Below, one piece after another: positions 51,443 through 63,301 of a stretch of 64,000 bases of DNA. The notes beneath the pieces were generated by a model. It was given only the letters and a program-made list of their open reading frames with translations. It was not told the DNA's origin and did no database searches. The stretch's first letter is position 1. Every line of letters starts with the position of its first letter. The stretch is from Wuchereria bancrofti (lineage: Eukaryota; Nematoda; Chromadorea; Rhabditida; Onchocercidae): NCBI GenBank assembly GCA_005281725.1, contig SSBO01000001.1:11223776-11287775 (forward strand). The letters run 5' to 3'. The position numbers and the translations under genes were made by a program.

Positions 51443-52341
51443 CAGTGACAATGTTTCTTGTGATTCATTCGTGCAATATTTAAACTAACAATTCCCAATT
51501 TGTAAATTTTACCAATTTGATCATTTGGAATTGGAAAGTCGTCCGTAATGATACAATTCTGTAAAAAGTAAAAAATAAAATAAAATAAAAGAAGTAATTA
51601 AAATATTTTAGATAAAAATAGGATTTTTTTATTTTAATTATTGAAATATTTTAGACAAAAGTAAGATCTTTCTTTTTTCTTATTCTTTAATCATTTCTTC
51701 CATATTATCTTGATGGCAAATTCATTTATTTATTTATTACATTAAACGATAAAAATTAAAATAGTTAATTCAATTCATAATTAAATTATGATGACTCATT
51801 CTTTAAAAGAATCACCTCAGAAAGTATGCCATCTTCACAGTTGTGAATAATTCTCAAATACGGTTCAATACTACCAACTTCACATTCTTCACCATAAATC
51901 GTGAAATATCCTTTGTTATCACTTTTAGTTTTATTCAATGAGTCATCCGGGTCAACTGAAAATTTCAAAAATTTATCCTCAATACTTTTTTTTTTGTTTT
52001 TACAAAAAAATTATAGCAAATGTAATGCTTTGCAAAAAAAAAAATTTTTTTTCATATATTTTTATAAATTTATTTTTTGTACAAATAATTATAAATTAAT
52101 AAATTGACAACAGATAGTGTGTGCAATTTGAAATTAAGAAATTAATTAAAAATTAATTTCTAATTATAATTAATGTAAACTTACGTATATCATGTTCACG
52201 TAGCTCAACAATTACATTTTTTAATGCTCGTTCACCACAACCTAACTGTCCTGTTACCGTAACATGACTGGTAGTACAGATTGCATTCAGGAATGATGGA
52301 AATCCGGCAAATGAAAACAGGAAAACAACAGCATACAGCAT
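51442..52341 (-). CDS. transthyretin-like (TTL) protein 2
   Basis: Secreted TTL-family protein. Exons in coding order: 52341-52185, 51955-51816, 51558-51442; 414 bases, 137 aa, phases 1 and 0. A signal peptide (MLYAVVFLFSFAGFPSFLNA) precedes VTVTGQLGC and VELREHD. DPDDSLNKT, GYFTIYG and the family block EPYLRIIHNC follow, then NCIITDDFPIP, LGIVSLNI and a C-terminal HCH. Four Cys positions recur in the other copies. TTTCATAG lies five bases before the ATG, a possible trans-splice site. An AATAAA overlaps the final A of the TGA stop, so the 3' UTR must be extremely short if that signal is used. Confidence 0.92.
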
Positions 52342-53554
52342 TTAGCCTATGAAAATCATTTTAATTTTTTTTTATGAAAATCATAATAATTTTAAAAAAA
52401 TAATTTTTGAAATTTATAGAGTATGCAAAATTTTGTTTTTTTTTTTGAAAAATATTTGATGATATTTGTAAGCGAATAGTGATAGTATAAAACTGATAAC
52501 CAAGTGATAAGAAGATAAGTGTAATATGATTTTCATAAAGTGATATTAAATTAAATAGAAAACATAATTGAAATTATGTGACACTTTTTGTAATACTATG
52601 ACAATAATTTCCTAAGATTAAATTTTTGAACAATTAAATTTAAAAAAAAAAAAATCAGAATTGCAGTAAAGAAATTGTCAACCAGTAATTAATTATGACA
52701 TTATCAATATTAAGAAAAAAAAAAGCTGCAATAATAAAAGTTTTTGTTTGCTTACGATTACTCACGAAATGTTTACGTTATCAAAAGTACAAGTAATGAG
52801 TAATTTCTAGTAGAAATTTTTAGCTAATAGTAAATTTTAAATTAAAACCAATTAATTTTCAATATTTCAAAAATTTTTGGTCAAATTTTAATGAATATCA
52901 TTTTATAGTAACTAACAAATGATGAAAAGTATTAGAAAAATTAAATATAATTTGATTTTAGAATTTCAGTTTCTTTCTAAGACAATTACTGAATTGAATT
53001 AAATTGTAAAAATAAAGAAAAAAAATTGTAACAACAATAATTGGAAAAAAATTTTAATAAGAAAGTAATTTTTAAATAAAATAAATTTGTTGCAAAACAT
53101 TGAAAATATTCTTAATTAATTATTTAATGAAGAATTTTTATAATTTAAATATTCTCAATTAATTATTTAATTAAATTATAATTTAAAAAAAAAGCAAATT
53201 GAAAAAAAAAATTAGACGTAAAAATCAATTGGCACCAAATCGTTTCGTAATGTAAATGAATGAATGGATAAAATTATATGATGGGTAAAGATGTTACCAT
53301 CAAATAACCTGTTTGAAGGAAGGAAAGAGAAAGAGAGAGAGGGAGAGAGAAAAAAAGAAGGAAAAACGGTAATGTGAATTCCTTACGTGGTGTTGGATTG
53401 ATAATTCTTTAGTTCATTTTTTATAATTGTATTGTAATTTCATACATTGAAGTATATTTTGTCAACCAATCATTATTTATTGTTTAATTAATTTGAAAAA
53501 AAGAATTATAATTATTTTCACTAAAAACAATAATTAGAAAGATTTATGATATTA
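52342..53554. other. intergenic left of the 922-bp duplication
   Basis: AT-rich DNA with a GA-rich tract at about 53320-53360; no gene seen. Confidence 0.5.
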
Positions 53555-54476
53555 TATATTATCTAATACTGATTAAAATAATACTTTAAAATTAATTTCA
53601 TTAACTCAAACATTCTTTTTTTTTGCACTTTCTATTCAAAATTTTTTGATGAAATTAGAAATTGCTAGTGAGGAGAATAAAAAAAAAATGAATTAAATTG
53701 GATAAATCTTTAATTTATTCATGAAAGAGAAAATATGAATTAAATTTCCAGTAAAAACATACTTTGAGATTACTCGAGTAAATGAATTTAATGTATCGAA
53801 ACTGATAATTCTAAATGTATTCTTGAAAATTTAACTAAATAATTAACTAAGTAATTAAAAATATTAACACAAAGTTTTGAATTATCGCAAATAATATTTT
53901 TGTTTCTGTGTTAAAAAATTTAGTTGAAAAGAATTATTTTTTTGCTCGCATATTATCATCAAAAATTCCTAATAATAAAACAGGAATTAATTAACTAAAT
54001 AATTAAAACTATTAAGACATGGTTTTAAATTATCAGAAGTAATATTTTTGTTTTTGCATTGAAAAAAAAAATTTTTTTTTTTTTGTTTACGTATTGTCAT
54101 TAAAAATTTAATAATAAAATAGGAACTAATTAACTAACTAACTAACTAGCTAATTAATCAAGTGCCTAAAAATACTAACACATAGTTTTAAATTATCAAG
54201 TTTAAAATTTAATATTTTTTGTTTCTGTGTTGAAAAATTACTTGAAAAGAATTCTTTTTTTTTTTTCGTTTTGTTTTCTTTGCATATATTTTTTTCTTTC
54301 GTTATCATTAAAAGTTTATAATAATAGGACAGAATGATGGTGTTTATTGTTTTAATGTTGAATTCAATCAATAAATATTAATTTTTTTCATTTTATTAAT
54401 CCCAAATTACATTAGCATTAAACACAGCAATAATAATCATAATATCATAATAATAATAATAATAATAATAATAATA
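53555..54476 (+). repeat. 922-bp direct duplication, copy 1
   Basis: From TATATTATCTAATACTGATT to the AAT microsatellite, the sequence is repeated with no visible difference 923 bases further on. It is AT-rich non-coding DNA; the open frames inside are identical in both copies, which is a by-product of the duplication. Confidence 0.92.
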
Positions 54477-54477
54477 N
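54477..54477. other. single ambiguous base at duplication junction
   Basis: The only isolated N in the window lies exactly between the two copies, at the end of an AAT microsatellite. Confidence 0.97.
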
Positions 54478-55399
54478 TATATTATCTAATACTGATTAAA
54501 ATAATACTTTAAAATTAATTTCATTAACTCAAACATTCTTTTTTTTTGCACTTTCTATTCAAAATTTTTTGATGAAATTAGAAATTGCTAGTGAGGAGAA
54601 TAAAAAAAAAATGAATTAAATTGGATAAATCTTTAATTTATTCATGAAAGAGAAAATATGAATTAAATTTCCAGTAAAAACATACTTTGAGATTACTCGA
54701 GTAAATGAATTTAATGTATCGAAACTGATAATTCTAAATGTATTCTTGAAAATTTAACTAAATAATTAACTAAGTAATTAAAAATATTAACACAAAGTTT
54801 TGAATTATCGCAAATAATATTTTTGTTTCTGTGTTAAAAAATTTAGTTGAAAAGAATTATTTTTTTGCTCGCATATTATCATCAAAAATTCCTAATAATA
54901 AAACAGGAATTAATTAACTAAATAATTAAAACTATTAAGACATGGTTTTAAATTATCAGAAGTAATATTTTTGTTTTTGCATTGAAAAAAAAAATTTTTT
55001 TTTTTTTGTTTACGTATTGTCATTAAAAATTTAATAATAAAATAGGAACTAATTAACTAACTAACTAACTAGCTAATTAATCAAGTGCCTAAAAATACTA
55101 ACACATAGTTTTAAATTATCAAGTTTAAAATTTAATATTTTTTGTTTCTGTGTTGAAAAATTACTTGAAAAGAATTCTTTTTTTTTTTTCGTTTTGTTTT
55201 CTTTGCATATATTTTTTTCTTTCGTTATCATTAAAAGTTTATAATAATAGGACAGAATGATGGTGTTTATTGTTTTAATGTTGAATTCAATCAATAAATA
55301 TTAATTTTTTTCATTTTATTAATCCCAAATTACATTAGCATTAAACACAGCAATAATAATCATAATATCATAATAATAATAATAATAATAATAATAGTA
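54478..55399 (+). repeat. 922-bp direct duplication, copy 2
   Basis: Second copy; it continues from the AAT microsatellite into AATAGTAATAG and unique sequence leading to TTL 3. Confidence 0.92.
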
Positions 55400-55507
55400 A
55401 TAGTAATAATAATAATAATTAGTTATAGCGAATATATATTAATGGTCACAAATGTCACATCCGAAAAAATGAAATGAATTTTCATTTTCTTTCATTCGTA
55501 TTCCATT

Positions 55508-56577
55508 TCAAACGCAATTCTTTTGTCGTTTCTTTACAATATTTAAGCTTATAATGCCCATATTGTAACTGTCGCCAACGTATTTCTGTGGTATTTCATA
55601 TCGATCTTTTATTGAACATTTCTGTCAAAAGAAAAAAAAAAATGAGAGAAAATAGAAATGAGATTATTAAATTTAATTCTTTAACTAAATTATAATAAAA
55701 TTTGTATGGAAAAAGATTTTGTTTTAAATAATTTCTTTTAATTTATTATTAATAATATTAGCAATTAATGCTTTATACATTTTATACTGTAACTAATAAA
55801 ACTTTCATTTTCTTTCACTCTTATTTCATTTTAATATCTTTATAGACTATTAGTATTAATATTATCAAACGTATTCATAATGCTGTCATTTCATTAAAAA
55901 AAATAAAAAAAAAAAGATGAAAGAAATACTGTATCATTTGAAATGATTTTAACAGGAAAAAAAAAAGAAAAAATTTTATAGTTCAATAAAATTAAAAGAT
56001 AAAAAATGAAACTATGAATGTGTTTGCAGGTAATATCATTATTCTTTTTTTGTTAATAAAAAAATTAAATTTACCGGATTAACGACACCATCATCACAGC
56101 TGTGTATAATTATTAGATACGGTTCAATATTGTTCACTTCATCCTGTTGTCCAAATATTTGGAAGTGTCCGTGTTTATCCGTTCTTGTCGTATTAAGCAA
56201 ATCATCCGGATCCACTAAAAATTAAATTTTGATGATCATAAATTATTATACAATTTGTTATTATAATAATTTCGTAAAGAAAAGAAAAATAATTAATAAT
56301 AATTTAAATCAAATATTAATAATTCAACGAAAAATGATAAGATAAAATTTTATTAAATATTTGATTAAAATAAATAAATTATAATTGAATGTGAAAAAAA
56401 AAAAAAAGAAATGCAAAATGACTAACAGGTGTCACGTTCCCATAATTCTATTTCAATATCTTTTTGTGACCGATCACTGCATGCTACCTGTCCGGTGACA
56501 GTGATATTTTTTATACTTCCTGCAGCAAATGTCGAAACTACCGCAGCACTCAACAGTATTACACAATTAATAAACAT
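55508..56577 (-). CDS. transthyretin-like (TTL) protein 3
   Basis: Secreted TTL-family protein. Exons in coding order: 56577-56427, 56214-56075, 55621-55508; 405 bases, 134 aa, phases 1 and 0. The signal peptide (MFINCVILLSAAVVSTFAA) is followed by ITVTGQVAC and IELWERDT. DPDDLLNTT, GHFQIFG and EPYLIIIHSC follow, then KCSIKDRYEIP, MGIISLNI and a final Cys-Val. The start is supported by TTTCTTTCAG two bases before the ATG, a strong trans-splice acceptor. All splice sites are canonical. Confidence 0.93.
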
Positions 56578-58435
56578 AACTGAAAGAAATTTTCTTATTT
56601 GTCATTTTTAAAATTTTTTTTGAAGTTTATACATATCTGAAAAAAAAGGCAGAATTATCAATTTCATTGGTAGAATTGAAAAAAATTAAACAAACAATGA
56701 AATACTTTGATATTTTAAACTAACATAAAGAGAAATTGAAAAAAAAAAATCATTTCATTGGTCTTATTTGATACATTGAAAAAACTCATCAATAATAATT
56801 GATAAAATTTTTAGAAATTAAATTATGCTTGTGAAGAGTATTAATATTTGGTAAAAATATTGCAAATAGTAAAGCAATTTATTTGCAACATTTAAATTTT
56901 TAATAATTATTACCTCTCAAAAATTGACTTTATTCTGTTGAAGCAATTACATTATTATAATCTAATTTTATTTAATTTCAATGAAATTCTTTCTTATTTT
57001 TTCATCATTTTGTTAAAATAAAATAAAAGCTAATAACTATTAGTTGAAAAAATATTATTTTAAGTATAATTTTTTTATTAGAATATATAATTAAATGGAT
57101 AATAATTAAAAATTGTACAAGAAGAACTAGAAAATAACTTTTTACAGTGCATATTAAGAATTCATAAATGAAGGATTATTTTTCTTTTCTTTTTTGTTCG
57201 ATTAATTATTAACAATTTAAAATTTTTTGAAATGATGCCAAGACAATTGTCTCTAATTTATTTAAAAAAAAAATCCTTTCATTATTTTTTTCCTCAAAAA
57301 ATTCTTCTACAGAGAAAGGGAAAGACAGAAAGAAAGAGAAGAGAGAGAGAGAGAGAAAAAAAAAACGAATTATATCATAAATATCTTTTTTTATCAATGT
57401 TAAAAAACGGCATTAAAATTATTCAATCTTTTATCATTCATAGCAAATAAATATATTGATTGATTGATTGATTAATTTTTTTTTAAGTTTTGATTTTACT
57501 TACTAATTTTTAATTTTTATTGAAAATATGGGAAAAAATGAGCGCCGAGAGAGAAATGATAGTGCTGGAAAATTTTAGAAATGTTAAAATTGTAGTAAAA
57601 AGATAAATATTTTCAATATAATTGGAGAAAAGAGGTAAATAAGTGAAACGATCTATGATTTAATGATTAATGTTACTGATTGAATTGATTGTGCTTCTTG
57701 CAAGCACTAAAGAAAAGCGATGTTTTCAAGACTTTTATTTCTAAGACAATGAAAAATGAGGCGAATAGGCGGAAACATAAGTTAAATTCAGTCTATTTCC
57801 TATAATTTCAAATCTTTTTAGTACAACAATTGTTTATGTTTCAAAAATAAAAAATAAAATAAAATAAAAAAAAATGAAAGTATTAAGTTTCAACCACATT
57901 AGATATGATAATGTCTTTTTGAAATAAACCTTGAAAGATCATTTTTGACAAAATTGATAACCATTTATTCTTACAGGATTGCTGCTAATTATTATTATTG
58001 TTATCAGTTGTTATACAAAAATCATGATTATATCATATATTATGCATGTTAAATCAGTAATTTTATAAAAAAGATAATTATTTTATTACATTATATAATT
58101 ATTATGATATATTCAACTCACCAACTAATCATTAACCAAGATTAAGAAATAAATTAAGAAGAAACTATAAATTACTTTTTTTTTAAAAAAAAGGGAAGAA
58201 AAAAGTGGTAAATTTTTAAATATATAATTGTGGATAATTTCTTCCACAAAAGTACAATTAAATCAAAAAAGAAAGGAAAGTTGTTTACAAAGAATATTTT
58301 ATTAATAATGAAACTCAAACAATATTAACATTCTTAATTTCCTTTATTTCAAAGGAAAAAAGAGAATTTTTTTTTTCCAAATTTTTTCAGTTATCGATCG
58401 TTTTATGATCGATTGTTTAGATCCATTTTGATCGA
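56578..58435. other. intergenic between TTL 3 and TTL 4
   Basis: AT-rich DNA with a GA tract at about 57334-57358 and a TTGA run near 57455; no gene seen. Confidence 0.5.
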
Positions 58436-58438
58436 TCA
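58393..58438 (-). repeat. ATCGATC inverted repeats at the TTL 4 stop and 3' UTR
   Basis: ATCGATC-GTTTTAT-GATCGAT at 58393-58413 is a perfect 7-bp hairpin, and a further GATCGATCA ends at the stop codon. Confidence 0.55.
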
Positions 58439-59452
58439 TTCGTTACATTTCTTCATATGATTCTTCCCGGCAATATTTAGACTTACAATATGCATATCAT
58501 ATGTTTTACCAATATATTCTTTTGGAATTGAATATTCATCAGTGATTGTACATTTCTAGAAATCAATCAATAATGATAATAATATAGCATCAAACTATTA
58601 TTAGTGATATTAATGATAAACTGAAATATTAAAATTTTTACTCTAATATTAAACTAATTTTCTCTTTTTTTCTTTTTATATATATTTTTTTACAAATGCT
58701 GCCGTTATTTGTTAAAAGTGTTGCAAAAAATAAAAAATTCAAAATTAAATAGAATTTAATAATATGAATTTATTATCAAAAGTTATTCTGCTTAAAATCT
58801 ACAAAAAAAAAAAAGTAAAAAGTAGAATTTGATAACTAATCGGATTAATTTAATAATATGAATTTATTTTTAAAAATTATTGTGCTTAAAATTAAAAAAA
58901 GTAAAATTTGATAACTAACCGGATTAATATTACCATTATCACAACTATGCATAATGATTAGGTATGGTTCAATTGCATTTACTTCTTTATCTTCACCGTA
59001 TATTTCAAAAACTCCGTTAGCATCAGAAATAGTAGAATTTAATAGATCATCAGGATCACCTAAAATAATTCAAATATTTCATATTAATTATAACTCTCTG
59101 ATTAGTAAAGAAAAAAAGAAGGAAAAAACAAACGATTTTAAATTATTTTTACTTTTTTATTTTTACTATCAATAGATAAGATTTGTTAATACTATTTTAC
59201 ATAAAATCAAAATTGCATAAGTAATAAATCTTAAGTATTAAATCAAAAATTACATAAGTATAAATTGAAAAAAAAAAAGGAAAAAAACTTATCGGCATCA
59301 TCCTCCCATAGTTGAACTTCGACATCACGTACTGGTTTCGTATCACACGCAAGTCGACCAGTTACAGTAATGCCTTGAATTGAGCCAATAGCGCCTGCAT
59401 TTACGCAAAATGCGACAAAGCCAAGTAGTAGAAATATTCGCCAAAAAATCAT
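58436..59452 (-). CDS. transthyretin-like (TTL) protein 4, non-canonical donor in intron 1
   Basis: Secreted TTL-family protein. Exons in coding order: 59452-59293, 59059-58920, 58555-58436; 420 bases, 139 aa, phases 1 and 0 as in the paralogues. A signal peptide (MIFWRIFLLLGFVAFCVNA) precedes ITVTGRLAC and VQLWEDDA. GDPDDLLNST, GVFEIYG and EPYLIIMHSC follow, then KCTITDEYSIP, MHIVSLNI and KKCNE. AATTACAG stands one base before the ATG. The family phase demands that exon 1 end at DDA-G, where the intron would begin ATAAGT instead of GTAAGT. The nearest GT (GCCGATAA then GTTTTT) gives an immediate in-frame stop in exon 2. Confidence 0.85.
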
Positions 59453-62400
59453 TCTGTAATTTTTGAAATGAATGAAAATAATTAATATTAAAAAAGAAAA
59501 AAATGAACAGCGATAACTCAGATATTAATGTTATTAATATAAAAGTAATATGATAATCAAATTATAAAGTGATATAATAATCAAATTATAAATAGTGTTA
59601 ATAAATGATATAAATTTTTAATTCTAAAAAAAATCGTACTTCATATCAGTGATAATTAAATAATTTAATAAGATAATTACTTCATAATACTCCAAAAAAA
59701 AAGAAAAATTGTGAAGAAATTTTAATTTGATTTTTCACAAGCAATTTTAAATGCTTGTTGCTACATACTAATTTCTATCATTTGTTTTATATTGCATTAA
59801 ATAAAATTAAAAAATACTCAACAAAAGTACTTATATTAAAGAGAAATTAAATTAATATTAATTCAAAAATTTGATTAATTTCAATTTTAAACATTTCATT
59901 TTTTTATGAAGCTTTTTCAATGCTTTCTTCACTTTTTTTTTTCATTTTATCTTCTTTCGCCAATAAAACTGTCTTATTAAGTCTTATTAAAATTAATTTA
60001 AAAATTTTAGTTTCCCTCAAGAACTAAACTTTTTTACATATTCAAATAATTTTGATTTCATTTTCCTTTCTTATTTTATTATTCAAAAATGTTTCCAATA
60101 TGTTTGATGAATCATATTGAAAACATTCCTTTTTTTTTTCAATCATTTCAATATGATTGAAAAATAAATGAAAAGCCATAAAACAAAATGAGAAAAAAAA
60201 AACGAAAAATTTTCCATCGTTTATTTATTTCATTCATATATTTTTCTCATTCAAGGACAAACGAAAATTCGTATGGTAGAACTGGTTTTTGAACAGAATT
60301 ATATATTATCAATAATGATATCACCTTTTAATCACTACAATTATCATTATTATCAATGCATTATAATTAATATTCTTAATATAATATAATCATTATAATC
60401 ATTTATCATCATTATCATATGTTATTTTATTATAATAACATCAATTACATTTAATTATATATCTTTGAAGTAATAAATATACATATATAAAAAAGAAAAA
60501 TACAATATCATTTAATCATTAATCAGTGAAAATGCTCTTATACATTCATTTCATTAGAAATTCATTGAAATTAAAAATGAAATTTATTGAATCAAATTAT
60601 TGAAGTTTATTGAAGCCAATTAATAATTAAAATTTAATTTTGAATTTGTTGTTCAAATTAATTTATTAAGTTAATTTCATCTAAAACGTTCGGTAAAAAA
60701 AAAGGAAAAATGACAGAAGAAAAACTAAATGAAATTATTTTTGCTAATTTCATCTATGCATTTTTTTTTAAAGTTCGTTTATTTTATAAATATTAGAAAA
60801 AAAACTTTTGCAAACAAATAGGACAGAAATTATCATTGAGGAATGAATGAATGGGTGTGCGAATTGATTTCAATTTAAAAAAAAAAAAAGCCACCGTTAC
60901 GGCTAATTCTAAACGAAACATTTTTAATTCATTTCATACTTCTCTCATTTCTCATTTTCTCTATTTAAAAAAAAAAAAAAAGTCAAAAATGTACTTATAA
61001 AACAAACATTTTTATAAATTATTGAACTTTTAAAAATTAACGAGCATAATTGTAAAATATACACAACATTTTTCAATTGCAGTATTGCTAATTAACTAAC
61101 TAATTAGTTAGCTAGTAGTAGTAGTAGTAGAGAAATAATCATTTATCATAAATGATATCTCTTTTAAATCACTTAACATTAAACATTTTAGTGAAAATTA
61201 AAAGTAAAAATAAAACAAATAATGTTAGTGTTTAAAAATTAGTAAAGCATTTTAAATTATTTATTGGAATTTTAAAAAATTTTTGGAATATATTATAACT
61301 ACTCATTTTTGTGTAACAAATAAATTGAAGACAAACAAATACTCTGAATGAAATGGAATGTCAGGTGGCTCCCAATCTCATTCTTACTTTCAAATCATAG
61401 TTAGTTAGAGTTATATGAGCTAAATCACTGTTTATGATAGAAATTGGGAATTACAATTTATCAGTCTTATCAGTATGCATGTGTCTGTATGTTGTATGTA
61501 TGTATGTATGTGTGTGTGTGTGTATGTGATATTAATTTGTAAAATAAATGAATGTATGTTTTTCTAAGACATGTAGTGAAATCATTAAATTTACTTATCA
61601 GTTGTTATCACATCTGTTTATTATTCAAAATGCAATAACATATGGTTATTTTCAATCAAATTAAATTCCAATTGAAATAAACAATGAAATTAGAAATTGT
61701 GAAGTTTAGATTATAATTTAAATATAATAAAGATATTGTACTAGTTTTTAATTAAATTTCTTATCATATAATTTACTACAATGAATGATAAATATCTGTA
61801 ATCATTTAATAGCACAATTGATAATTTATAATCTAATAGGCAGATGAATAAATATTTAAACTTCATTTTTTTTTTTCAAAATATTTTCTTTGAAAAAAAG
61901 AAAACCATTACTCACTCGTAAAGTATGAAAATCCTTTTTACGGTTGATTTTTTTTTTTTGCTTTCTCAAATCAACAAATATTTACAAACAACAAAATTAA
62001 ATAAATTCCAAGTGGTGAAATAAAGTAATTTTCGAATTAATATTAGTTAATATGAGTAATAAAATCAACTAGAGATATTTGTAAATAATTCATTTCGAAT
62101 CTTATCTTAATTTTTAACTAATTTAAACTTCAAGTAGATGAGCCTTCTAATGAATATAAACTATCTTTAGAGGATTTTTTAACAAATCATTAATACTCCA
62201 ATAATATGTCAGATTATCTGAATTAAAAATGAAATCAATTCCCTTACGGAGATGGGCTAAATTTTATAGTGTCATCATCATTGTTTCGTTTGACCTTTGA
62301 CATTTCTAAACAGAATGACAAATAGAATTGTCAGAATCATATTTCCGCATTATCTGTTTGTTATGATCAATCTTTTTATTCAGAAATAGAAATTAAATAA

Positions 62401-62614
62401 ACATTGATTATCAGTCATATCAAAAGAATAATCATTTCATTTTTGCAATTACAGAGGTCAAATAGAAGATAATCGGAATGAAAAATAGTATAGCATATTG
62501 CTGCTTTTTGACACAGATTTGACCTTTACTAACAAAAAGAAAATTTGATTTTCGGAATTTTTTTTTTTGCTTGTTTAAAAAAAAAATAATTATTGAAAAG
62601 TTTTTTTTTAATTT
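59453..62614. other. intergenic between TTL 4 and TTL 5
   Basis: Three kilobases of AT-rich DNA with a GTA run (about 61108-61128) and a TATG/TG microsatellite (about 61487-61528). No exon, RNA gene or mobile element could be supported. Confidence 0.5.
61487..61528 (+). repeat. TATG/TG microsatellite
   Basis: Imperfect TATG units followed by TG units in intergenic DNA. Confidence 0.8.
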
Positions 62615-63301
62615 TTATTTGTGACACTTCTCTTTACGCTTTTCAGTAGCAACCGCTAAGTCGATCAAGCCTAGACTGTATACTTTGCCTTGATATTGTT
62701 TCGGTACATCGAAACGATCAATCATTTCGCATTTCTACAATTAATAATAAAATTTCAATGAAATAAGAAATTTCAAAATTATAATTTCTTAATTTTATAC
62801 ATTAAATTATTAATACGAAGTAATACTTGATAGGTTAAAGGTTAACAAAATATAGTTTTCGTATATGAATGATGATAATAAATAATTTTTTAAATCTTAC
62901 CACATCATGAACACCATTCTTGCAAAAGTGATGCACTTTTAAATAAGGTTCAATATTTCGTATTTCTCTTGCTTCGCCATATATCTTGAATTGGCCTTTA
63001 TCATTCGTATATGTCATATTCAATTTATCATCTGAGCCAACTGTAAACCAAAAATTTACAAATATTATTATTTTAAAGAAAAAAAAAAATCTGAATTTCT
63101 TTTTAAAAAAAAAAAATTTAACAAAATGAAAAAAAAAAAAAACTAACATGTATCTGCTTCCCAAAGTTCCAGTCTTACATTAGAATAATAATTTCGGCCA
63201 CAGTTTAGCTCACCCGTTACTGTGACATTCTTCATTGTTCCAAATAAACCATAAGCAATTGATGAAATAGTTAGTAGTAATAAAAGTTGAGAACGAAACA
63301 T
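62615..63301 (-). CDS. transthyretin-like (TTL) protein 5
   Basis: Secreted TTL-family protein. Exons in coding order: 63301-63148, 63040-62901, 62734-62615; 414 bases, 137 aa, phases 1 and 0. A signal peptide (MFRSQLLLLLTISSIAYG) is followed by VTVTGELNC and LELWEADT. SDDKLNMTYT, GQFKIYG and EPYLKVHHFC follow, then KCEMIDRFDVP, LGLIDLAV and a final CHK. The DDKLN form links it to TTL 1 rather than to the DPDD copies. It is the most diverged intact copy in its C-terminal strand (LIDLAVATEK instead of SLNI). Confidence 0.92.

Noticed and set aside
53555..55399. Two identical 73-codon minus-strand frames at 54150-54371 and 55073-55294
   Set aside because: They are low-complexity Lys/Asn frames in AT-rich DNA and are identical only because of the 922-bp duplication.
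48170..63301. The idea that the five TTL genes form one polycistronic operon
   Set aside because: Gaps between copies are roughly 1.7-3.2 kb, far larger than usual operon spacing, and several copies have their own acceptor right before the ATG.
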